NCBI RefSeq assembly: GCF_013184775.1
Contig: NZ_JAATVV010000002.1
Span: forward strand, 214,301-278,300
Direction of reading: 5' to 3'
From: Martelella sp. HB161492
Lineage (GTDB): Bacteria; Pseudomonadota; Alphaproteobacteria; Rhizobiales; Rhizobiaceae
DNA: 64,000 bases
The translations under genes and the position numbers were made by a program. A model generated the notes under the pieces. The model was not told where the DNA came from and made no database searches. It saw only the letters and a program-made list of their open reading frames with translations. Shown piece by piece: positions 45,174-52,072 of this stretch (position 1 is the stretch's first letter; every line of letters starts with the position of its first letter).

Positions 45174-45332
45174 CGAAGCGCGATCCCGCGCGACGAGGCG
45201 ATGACCGCCAGCGCAGACACCGCAGCGACGGCCCGCAAGGTCATCGAGCGAGACGTGCTGGAGTTGCAGTACCTCGACTGACCACGGCACACCAACACCA
45301 GGAAGCAACAGAGCGCACGAGCCTGCACATCT

Positions 45333-46739
45333 ATGATCACGAACTCGCACCCAATAGCAGCGCACGGCCGGTTTCCGTTCAAGTTGCTCATGCCCCTGAT
45401 GCTGGGGGCGATCCTCAATCCCATCAATTCTTCCATCATCGCGGTCGCACTCGTGCCCATCGGTGTGGCGTTCGGCGCACCCGCGGCCCAAACCGCCTGG
45501 CTCGTCTCGGCGCTCTATATGGCCACCGCGATTGGCCAACCGCTCGTCGGCCGGTTCGTCGACGTTTTCGGTCCCAAGCGCCTCTTCCTGCTGGGCGCCA
45601 TCCTGACCGCTGTGGCGGGCATCCTTGGCACCGTGGCGCCCAATCTGTGGGTGCTCGTCCTCGCGCGTGTCATCCTCGGGCTTGGAACCTGCGCCGGCTA
45701 TCCCGCAGCCATGTCGCTCATCCGCAAAGTGGCGGATCACGACCATCTCGACAGCCCTGCTGGCGTCCTGACCGCCCTGTCCGTCACCGTGCAGACGATC
45801 GCGGCCATCGGTCCGACCCTGGGCGGGCTCCTGATCGACCTTGGCGGCTGGCGCCTCACCATGGTCATCAACATTCCTCTCGGCGCGTTCGCGCTCGTGC
45901 TCGGCTGGATGGCGCTTCCATCCTATGGCGGCGGCACACGGCAAGAAGAACGCGACGCCCTTCGCGGCTTCGACTGGGCCGGTACCGCATTGTTCGCAGT
46001 CGCGCTAATGGGCCTGCTGCTGTTCCTCATGGCACCCGGCGCCTCTACCTTGTGGGGCCTGGCCGTGGCTGCAGCCGCCGGCGCTGCCTTCGCCTTCCGT
46101 GAACTCCGCACGAAGGCCCCTTTCATCGACCTGAGGCTCTTGCGCGGCAACCTGCCGCTGCTTGCGACATTTGCCCGCGCCCTTTCCGCTTCGACCTCGT
46201 CCTATGCCTTCATTTACGGCTTCAGCCAGTGGATGGAGGATGGTCGTGGCCTTTCCGCATCGAATGCCGGGCTTCTGCTGCTGCCGACCTTCGGCATCGG
46301 CATCCTCGTTTCCGCCCTGTGGGGACGAACGCCGCAGGTGCAGACTAAACTCATCGTTGGCGGGATCTTGCAGGTCGTCGTCAGCGTCATCTTGCTGTTG
46401 ACCTCGCCCGGCTCGCCCATCTGGTTCCTTGCCGCCGCCACCGCCCTCTTGGGCATTCCGCAGGGGCTGCTGAGCCTGTGCAACCAGAATGCACTCTATC
46501 ACCAGGCGCATCCCGCCAGCCTCGGCGCCTCTTCAGGCCTGTTGCGCACCTTTCAGTATTTCGGCGCGATCATCGCGTCGGCGGCAACCGGCATGGCTTT
46601 CGGGCAGCGCGCCGACTCTGCCGGCATGCATGAACTCGCATTGTTCATGATCGCCGTCTCGGCACTCGCCTTGCTCATCACCCTGACCGACCGCTCGCTG
46701 GCCCGGGTCGGCGCCCCGGCCAGTAGCGGAAATAGCTGA
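45333..46739 (+). CDS. MFS transporter, DHA2-like
   Basis: Inner-membrane major facilitator of 468 residues, about 14 helices. It starts FKLLMPLMLGAILNPINSSI and has the motif pattern GRFVDVFGPKRLFLLGAILT and ARVILGLGTCAGYPAAMSLI. It is 159 bases after the isochorismatase-like gene with no gene between. Such exporters next to MarR regulators usually expel toxic or aromatic compounds. Confidence 0.85.
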   Translation: MITNSHPIAAHGRFPFKLLMPLMLGAILNPINSSIIAVALVPIGVAFGAPAAQTAWLVSALYMATAIGQPLVGRFVDVFGPKRLFLLGAILTAVAGILGTVAPNLWVLVLARVILGLGTCAGYPAAMSLIRKVADHDHLDSPAGVLTALSVTVQTIAAIGPTLGGLLIDLGGWRLTMVINIPLGAFALVLGWMALPSYGGGTRQEERDALRGFDWAGTALFAVALMGLLLFLMAPGASTLWGLAVAAAAGAAFAFRELRTKAPFIDLRLLRGNLPLLATFARALSASTSSYAFIYGFSQWMEDGRGLSASNAGLLLLPTFGIGILVSALWGRTPQVQTKLIVGGILQVVVSVILLLTSPGSPIWFLAAATALLGIPQGLLSLCNQNALYHQAHPASLGASSGLLRTFQYFGAIIASAATGMAFGQRADSAGMHELALFMIAVSALALLITLTDRSLARVGAPASSGNS

Positions 46740-46763
46740 GCAATGCGTTGCGCCCCGATTGCC

Positions 46764-46789
46764 TTCGACAACATAGTTATGTAAAATAG
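46764..46789. promoter_or_regulatory. MarR operator, site 2 (autoregulatory)
   Basis: The stretch contains ACATAGTTATG followed by AAAATAG, matching the core and right arm of the 44531 palindrome; the left arm is degenerate. It ends 5 bases before the MarR start codon, fitting autorepression. Confidence 0.6.
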
Positions 46790-46794
46790 GTAAA

Positions 46795-47259
46795 ATGAAG
46801 GAAGAAGATTTGCATCGGCTGCTCGGGCAGTTGCGCGCCCTGCAACGCCGGCAGCGCCGTGAACGTCCTCCGGTCGAAGGGCTCTCGCAGTCTGCTGTGA
46901 GCGTGTTGGGTGTGGTGGCACGAAGCGAGAGCGCAATTCAGCCAACCCAGATCGGCCGTGAACTGGTCATGACCTCATCCAATGTGGCCAGTGCGCTCTC
47001 CGAGTTGACCAAGCGGGGCCTTGTGGAGCGGATGGCCGATAAGGTGGACACGCGCCGCGTCAACATCACGCTCACCCCAGCCGGGGAGCGACTGGTTGCC
47101 GAGGATCGCGCCGCGCGTGACGATTGGCTCACCCGCGCCATTCACGACCTGCTTACGGAAGAGGAGGAATCGGTGCTCATCGCCGGCGGCTCGATCCTCG
47201 AACGCCTCGCCAACTACCATCCGAATCCGTCTCTTGCGCGTACCAGGGGCGATAAGTGA
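46795..47259 (+). CDS. MarR-family transcriptional regulator
   Basis: Winged-helix dimeric repressor of 154 residues. SESAIQPTQIGRELVMTSSN with VASALSELTKRGLVERMADK is the recognition region, followed by DTRRVNITLTPAGERLV in the wing. The C-terminal helix dimerises. It probably represses the isochorismatase-like and MFS genes through the operator at 44531 and itself through 46764. The start has a poor ribosome site (the operator occupies it), which may keep expression low. Confidence 0.87.
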   Translation: MKEEDLHRLLGQLRALQRRQRRERPPVEGLSQSAVSVLGVVARSESAIQPTQIGRELVMTSSNVASALSELTKRGLVERMADKVDTRRVNITLTPAGERLVAEDRAARDDWLTRAIHDLLTEEEESVLIAGGSILERLANYHPNPSLARTRGDK

Positions 47260-47261
47260 CA

Positions 47262-47339
47262 GTGGTGTCGCAAGTCCGTCAGCGGCTCGGCCTGAGCCAG
47301 CATTCGATCTATGCATGGAAAAAGCAGCGCGCCGCCTGA
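47262..47339 (+). mobile_element. IS3-family OrfA N-terminal fragment
   Basis: 26 codons reading VVSQVRQRLGLSQHSIYAWK and KQRAA then stop, the helix-turn-helix of an IS3-type OrfA transposase (family pattern RLGVSxHSLYxWKK). The preceding start and rest of the transposase are gone. Confidence 0.6.
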
Positions 47340-47471
47340 GGCGCCGATTGGCAGATATCCGGGTTCGTCGAGGATGACCAGCTCAAGGCGGACAAGGTTC
47401 TCGGCAACATGGCCCGCCCTGCCCTTGGCCTTTTCCCGCTCAAGCGCATCGACCAATGCGATCACGCCAAA
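47325..47471 (-). mobile_element. IS21-family IstB ATPase fragment
   Basis: Minus-strand piece of the IS21 helper ATPase: VDALEREKAKGRAGHVAENL, then LELVILDEPGYLPIGASGGA. The Walker B region (VILDE) is recognisable although the canonical LGYLP is PGYLP. Both ends are cut; it abuts the IS3 fragment on one side and the ABC operon on the other. Confidence 0.65.
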
Positions 47472-47530
47472 GCCAGAAAGATCCCTGCAAGCCGGGCAGC
47501 ATGCCACTTTCATTGGATAATTGTCCTAAC

Positions 47531-48331
47531 TCAACAGTCGACCATACCACGTTCAGATTTCTCATGCGGCGCGAACACAGGCACATCCCGAAGAAGGGCG
47601 ATGTCGACGTCGACGCCGTAGGTGCGGCGAATGGCCTCCGGGGTGAGCGTCTCCTGCCACCGACCTTCTGCTTCGACCCGCCCCTTGTCGATGAGCAGCA
47701 GACGATCGCAGAAACGCGCTGCCAGCGACAGGTCGTGGATGGCGATGATCGCAGTCACGCCGCGCTCACGGGCGATTTCGGCAACGACCCGCAATGTGAA
47801 GAGCTGATTGCCGATATCGAGCGCGCTTGTCGGTTCATCCAGAACCAGAAGGCCGGTTTCCTGGGCAAGGGCGCGTGCCAGCATGACCCGCTGGCGTTCG
47901 CCACCGCTGAGCTCTGACATCTGGCGGAAGGCGAAGTCTCCGAGGTTCAGTCGCTCCAGCATTTCCGAGACAATGGCAAGATCGGCCTTCTTCGGTTTTG
48001 CGCCCATATGCGGGGTACGCCCGAGCAGGCATGTTTCGAAAACGCTGACGGGAAAGGCGAGCTGGGCCGATTGCGGGACATAGGCAAGTTTGCGTGCACG
48101 CGCACGGCTCGAAAGACCACTCATATCGGCACCATTGAGGAGGATCCGACCGCTGGCACAGGCCGATAGCCCGAGGACAAGCCGGATAAGCGTCGATTTT
48201 CCGGCGCCATTCGGGCCGACCAGTCCCAGGATTTCACCTTTCTCGATATCTGCAGAGATATCGCTGAGAACCTTCCGGTCGCCGTGAAAGAACGAGACCT
48301 GCGCGAGGCTGAGATGCGGGGCAGCACTCAT
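47531..48331 (-). CDS. ABC transporter ATPase, FecE/BtuD-like
   Basis: Cytoplasmic ATPase of 266 residues for metal-chelate or vitamin uptake. Walker A is GPNGAGKST, the signature LSGGERQRVMLARALAQE, Walker B LLVLDEPTSALD. The pattern LAYVPQSAQLAFPVSVFETC is typical of FecE-type proteins. It overlaps the permease stop by 4 bases. It is the last gene of the operon; past its end lie IS fragments. Confidence 0.9.
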   Translation of the reverse strand: MSAAPHLSLAQVSFFHGDRKVLSDISADIEKGEILGLVGPNGAGKSTLIRLVLGLSACASGRILLNGADMSGLSSRARARKLAYVPQSAQLAFPVSVFETCLLGRTPHMGAKPKKADLAIVSEMLERLNLGDFAFRQMSELSGGERQRVMLARALAQETGLLVLDEPTSALDIGNQLFTLRVVAEIARERGVTAIIAIHDLSLAARFCDRLLLIDKGRVEAEGRWQETLTPEAIRRTYGVDVDIALLRDVPVFAPHEKSERGMVDC

Positions 48332-49428
48332 GCGAAATACTCCGAGCGGCGTGAAATGATCAGATGCAGAAAGGCAGGAACGCCGACAAAGGCGACGACG
48401 ATGCCGACGGGAATGACGGTCGGGCTGAAGGCGAGCCGTCCGATCGTATCGGCCAGAAGCAGCAGGATGGCGCCGCAGACGGCCGAGAACGGGATGAGGT
48501 AGCGATGATCCGATCCGATCAGCAGCCGGGCAAGATGCGGTCCGATCAGCCCGACAAAACCGATCACGCCAGCAAAGCTGATGACCACGGCCGACATGAC
48601 GACGGACAGCACGATCGCGATCCCGCGCAGCACCGGAACATTGATGCCGAAGGAGCGCGCCACATCATCACCCGCGCTTGTCAGGGCATTGAGTTTCCAG
48701 GCATGCAGCTGTGCGAACGGCAGCGCAATGACCAGAACCAGCGCGGAAATGCCCACCGCATTCCAGCCGACACCGTTAAAGCTGCCAAAGGTCCAGTGCA
48801 CCACGCGGGCAAGCTGCTCCTGCGTCGCAATGAACTGAACGGCGGCCGTCATCGCGCTGAACAGATACATGAGGGCGATGCCGGTGAGGATCATGGTCTG
48901 GGAGCCCATATTGCGCAGCCATGCCATGGAAAAGACAGCAAGCGCGCAGCCAAGCGCGCAAAGAAAGGCCGTGATCGGTACGAAATAGAAACCGGCAGCC
49001 GTGAAACCGACACCGAACATGATCGCAATCGATGCGCCGAAGGCGGCAGCGGATGAAACGCCGATCGTGTAGGGACTGACGAGCGGATTGCGGGTGATTG
49101 CCTGCATCAGCACACCCGCAACCGAAAGTGCGGCACCGGCAATCATCGCCATCACCACGCGGGGCAGCCGGAGAAACAGGATGACGCGCGCCTGCTGCGG
49201 ATCGACGTCAGTCATGACATGACCGAAAGAGAGTTTGGAGAGAAGAATGCTCACGAGCGCACCGAGGCCCGTGTCGGCAATGCCGAGCACCGCCACGGTT
49301 CCGGCAATGAGCAGCAGAATGGCAATGCCGGCGATGATCATCACGCTTCGCCGGCGCGTGGCGCTCACATAACGGTCTGCGAGATTGCTGTCGCCAAAGG
49401 CTTCGGCAAGTCCTGTCTCGGCACTCAC
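48328..49428 (-). CDS. ABC transporter permease, FecCD/BtuC family
   Basis: Inner-membrane permease of 366 residues, about ten helices. RLPRVVMAMIAGAALSVAGV and MQAITRNPLVSPYTIGVSSA are the family N-terminal signatures, and GFVGLIGPHLARLLIGSDHR is near the end. GTG 49428 has GAGG 8 bases upstream. It forms the homodimeric channel for the binding protein encoded before it. A 9-base-pair hairpin at 49455-49478 separates the two genes and may lower permease expression. Confidence 0.92.
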   Translation of the reverse strand: MSAETGLAEAFGDSNLADRYVSATRRRSVMIIAGIAILLLIAGTVAVLGIADTGLGALVSILLSKLSFGHVMTDVDPQQARVILFLRLPRVVMAMIAGAALSVAGVLMQAITRNPLVSPYTIGVSSAAAFGASIAIMFGVGFTAAGFYFVPITAFLCALGCALAVFSMAWLRNMGSQTMILTGIALMYLFSAMTAAVQFIATQEQLARVVHWTFGSFNGVGWNAVGISALVLVIALPFAQLHAWKLNALTSAGDDVARSFGINVPVLRGIAIVLSVVMSAVVISFAGVIGFVGLIGPHLARLLIGSDHRYLIPFSAVCGAILLLLADTIGRLAFSPTVIPVGIVVAFVGVPAFLHLIISRRSEYFA

Positions 49429-49454
49429 GGGGATATCCTCTTCGTCTTGAAAGA

Positions 49455-49478
49455 CCGCTCCGGCGGCGGCCGGAGCGG
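49455..49478 (-). promoter_or_regulatory. intercistronic hairpin
   Basis: CCGCTCCGG / CCGGAGCGG, nine base pairs with a six-base loop, between the binding-protein and permease genes. Such stems often stabilise the upstream message so that binding protein exceeds permease. Confidence 0.55.
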
Positions 49479-49486
49479 CAACGGGC

Positions 49487-50521
49487 TCAGGGCGTAGGCT
49501 GCTGATAGGTCATGCCAGCCTGAAACGGCAGCCCCTGAAAGTCCTCGATCCATTGCTTCATGGCGGCTTCGGGATCGATATCTTCAAAACGTGCGGGATA
49601 AAGCCATTTGGCGATCTGCAGCGCGCCGGTAATCTTCGAGGAACCGCCGGCCAGATAGTAGTTGATCAGATGCAGCTGACTGTTCCGATAGGCTGGCGTG
49701 CCCTGAATGTCCTGTCGCTCGACAAGCCCGTCCCAGGCCGTTTCAAATTTCTCGACGGGAATGGTCTGATAGGCGCCCGGCTGAAGCTTGATCACGACAT
49801 CGGGCTTGCGGGCAATGATTTCCTCCGGGTCAATGGTGAAGCTGTTCTCATTGCCGCGCGAGGATGGTTCCTTGCTGATGTCGATATCGCCGAAGATATT
49901 GACCCCGCCGCCGGCTTCGATCATGTCGTGCCAGCCGGAGCCGGGCGTGACAGTCACATAATTGCGGACTTCTTCGAAATAGACGCGCTTGGGTTCGACG
50001 CCCTCCAGCCGCTTGTGGAGAAGATCCATATAGCCGGTGTAATAGGCAACCAGATCTGCCGCGCGCTGTTCCTTGCCGAAGAGCTTACCGAACGTCGTGA
50101 CATTGTCGACATGCTCCAGCGTGTCCCAGGCCGTGACCACCATGACCGGAATACCGAACGGTGCCAGCTGGCGGGCGGCCTCTTCATAGACACCGTTGCG
50201 CGGCATGATGACCACGTCCGGATCGAGCGCGACAATAGCCTCGTAATTCGGATCGGACTGCCCCTGCCCGACAATGTCGCTGTCATTGAATTGCGGCCAG
50301 TATGCCTTGTCGCGCATGGTGCTCGCATCGACGCCGACGACCTGATCGATCGCGCCGATCGCGCGGGCGAATTCGACGGCGTAGCGATTGAAGATCACCG
50401 CACGCTTGATCGGAAGCTGCAACTCCACGGTCCGGCCGGCGTCATCGACGAAAGTCTCCGCGCTTGCTGCCGTCGCTGACAGGAGAACAATCACCCCTGC
50501 CAAGATTTTCATGATCTTCAT
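49487..50521 (-). CDS. metal-chelate ABC substrate-binding protein, FepB/BtuF-like
   Basis: Periplasmic protein of 344 residues. Sec signal at 1-22 (ILAGVIVLLSATAASA), mature start ETFVDDAGRTVELQLP typical of siderophore and cobalamin binders. YEAIVALDPDVVIMPR and the EEVRNYVTVTPGSGWHDMIE segment fit the two lobes. ATG 50521 is chosen for AAAGGAAAGGG just upstream and the signal peptide; the frame is open for 65 more codons that overlap the preceding gene's end. The ligand is unknown: siderophore, cobamide or zincophore. Confidence 0.9.
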   Translation of the reverse strand: MKIMKILAGVIVLLSATAASAETFVDDAGRTVELQLPIKRAVIFNRYAVEFARAIGAIDQVVGVDASTMRDKAYWPQFNDSDIVGQGQSDPNYEAIVALDPDVVIMPRNGVYEEAARQLAPFGIPVMVVTAWDTLEHVDNVTTFGKLFGKEQRAADLVAYYTGYMDLLHKRLEGVEPKRVYFEEVRNYVTVTPGSGWHDMIEAGGGVNIFGDIDISKEPSSRGNENSFTIDPEEIIARKPDVVIKLQPGAYQTIPVEKFETAWDGLVERQDIQGTPAYRNSQLHLINYYLAGGSSKITGALQIAKWLYPARFEDIDPEAAMKQWIEDFQGLPFQAGMTYQQPTP

Positions 50522-50552
50522 GAATTCCCTTTCCTTTAACCAAAACAGAATG

Positions 50553-51383
50553 TTAGTCGGATTGTCGCAGCCTCTGCTTTCGCCCGTTCGGACGATAGGC
50601 GAAGTCTTCGACAATGCGCCCCTCAAGCACATGTTCATCGATGATCCGATCGATAGCGGCCTCGGTGACGCCGCCGTAATAGGTTCCGTCGGGATAGACC
50701 TGCAGCACCGGCGCAAGATTGCAGGGGCCGAGGCATGTGGTCCTGGCGCTCATCATGCCGTCGCCCGTGTCCTTCAGCTTGCGGCAGTGCTGATGGTTGC
50801 GCAGGTGCCCCCAGAGCACATCAGCGCCGGCCGCATTGCAGGCTCCGCCCTCGCAGACCAGCACACGGTATTTCTGGGCAGGCACGATGGAGCCTTCCGG
50901 TGGTGCCGACTGAGGTCGTGCAGCAATCGGATCTGAAGGCTGCTTCAGCAGCGCACCGAGTATCGATGCAATCTCCGGGCTGGAACCGATTGCCGGCGCA
51001 ATGCTCACAGCTGGCCAAGGTCGATCGCTCTCGCTCTGCCATCGTGCAACCGAACGCCGGATCCAGGCCGGAAAGCTTGGCTCCAGCGGCAGCAACACCG
51101 GCAGGATGCGGATTTCGTCGGGCGCTTGCTGAAGGAGCGTCTCGAGTGCCTCCTTCAGCGAAGGCTGCCCCTGCTCGGAAAAGGCCCATAAGGCCTGCCC
51201 GACGCCTTCGAAACCGCGAACCTGCTCCGCAAGCGCCCGCATCTCCGAATGTGGTGCCTGAGCGAAGGCAGCCTTCGCCAGAAGCAGGACTGCAACTTTC
51301 GGCACGAACGCCTTTTGAGCGTTCAAACTTCCTCCATTCGCGCAGCCAGCGTCTGCTTTTTCTGACACGCAACCCATATTCAT
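50553..51383 (-). CDS. CbiX-like / [2Fe-2S] ferredoxin-like fusion
   Basis: Cytosolic protein of 276 residues, first gene of the operon. Residues about 28-150 have the fold pattern of CbiX-type metal chelatases (VAVLLLAKAAF, LKEALETLLQQAPDEIRILP), but the HGS active-site motif is absent. Residues about 170-260 are a thioredoxin-like [2Fe-2S] domain with cysteines in VCEGGAC and TCLGPC, and GTYYGGVTEAAIDRIIDEHV following. The N-terminus has two more cysteines. ATG 51383 has GAGGA upstream; a TTG 66 bases on has GGAGG. A metal-handling role fits the metal-chelate transporter downstream. Confidence 0.72.
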   Translation of the reverse strand: MNMGCVSEKADAGCANGGSLNAQKAFVPKVAVLLLAKAAFAQAPHSEMRALAEQVRGFEGVGQALWAFSEQGQPSLKEALETLLQQAPDEIRILPVLLPLEPSFPAWIRRSVARWQSESDRPWPAVSIAPAIGSSPEIASILGALLKQPSDPIAARPQSAPPEGSIVPAQKYRVLVCEGGACNAAGADVLWGHLRNHQHCRKLKDTGDGMMSARTTCLGPCNLAPVLQVYPDGTYYGGVTEAAIDRIIDEHVLEGRIVEDFAYRPNGRKQRLRQSD

Positions 51384-51444
51384 CACGTCCTCATCGGTGG
51401 AATAGGTGTCGTGTATGAAATGTGACTAAACCCGTCAACAAAAA

Positions 51445-51462
51445 GTTATGGTATAACATTAC
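51445..51462 (-). promoter_or_regulatory. candidate Zur-like box upstream of metal operon
   Basis: On the minus strand GTAATGTTATACCATAAC contains the inverted repeat GTTAT-N3-ATAAC, close to the alphaproteobacterial Zur consensus centre GTTATANTATAAC. A TTGACG -35-like hexamer lies 6 bases downstream at 51433-51438, and the gene starts at 51383. The match is by eye and one base off; Fur-family or other regulators are possible. Confidence 0.42.
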
Positions 51463-51674
51463 AAAACCACATCAGTTGCGCCCTATAGGCACACGCATCC
51501 GTCCCACAATGGTCAATCGTCATTTCTGAAGTTCCGTCCAGCGAAGCGGAGCTCCGCACAGCTTGTGTCAGCGGCGGCGTAAAGATCGGCCACTCGTGAC
51601 GCCGGCATGCGATCGCCGGAAGGGCGTAGTCCGAGCGGGGGTTGTAAGCCGGCTTGGCGATATTACGGTTGGCT

Positions 51675-51775
51675 TCAGCGGGGCTTTTTTTTGGCGCGGC
51701 TTTGGCCGAGACGGTAGCTGTCGCCGTTCACTTCGAGAATGTTGACATGGTGGGTAATGCGGTTCAGCCGGGCAC
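51675..51775 (-). mobile_element. IS21-family IstB C-terminal fragment
   Basis: Minus-strand codons read ARLNRITHHVNILEVNGDSY then RLGQSRAKKKPR and a stop, the natural C-terminus of IstB (family pattern RLTHHxxILExNGxSYRLxxSR). The rest of the gene is absent; it lies on the far side of the metal operon from the other IstB fragment. Confidence 0.68.
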
Positions 51776-51824
51776 CGGTCGTAGCGCTGGGAGCTCAGCT
51801 CGTACAGCGTTCCCGTGCCGGTCT

Positions 51825-51910
51825 GCGAAGCCGGACCGATATTGGACGGCATCAGACGTTCTACAACAGCCGCCGTCCGCATTCATCGCTTGACCGCGAG
51901 CATCGGATCA
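51825..51910 (+). mobile_element. IS3-family OrfB C-terminal fragment
   Basis: The plus strand reads DIGRHQTFYNSRRPHSSLDR, the conserved end of IS3-type integrase-transposases (FYNxxRPHxxL). After it the frame continues but no longer matches. The catalytic core is missing. Confidence 0.65.
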
Positions 51911-52029
51911 GGTCCCCGCCAACACGTTGCCCGGAATATCGTCGGCGGCATAAACGCGGTCGGAAACCGTTTAGGAACGACCAGAGGCCTGTTCAAACAA
52001 TCCGAGCCACGTCAGTGATCGAGACAGGC

Positions 52030-52066
52030 GAACGTGTCCGGTGCTTCAAATGCCCCGGACACGTTC
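52030..52066 (-). terminator. hairpin at the end of the beta-helix gene
   Basis: A 12-base-pair perfect stem GAACGTGTCCGG / CCGGACACGTTC with a 13-base loop lies 7 bases past the stop of the minus-strand gene. There is no T run, so it may be an IS end or a factor-dependent terminator. Confidence 0.45.
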
Positions 52067-52072
52067 TGGTCG

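Noticed and set aside
47262-51910. A single IS21 element split in two by insertion of the metal operon
   Set aside because: For a minus-strand istB the C-terminal part should lie to the left of the middle part; here it lies to the right, so one simple insertion cannot explain the order.
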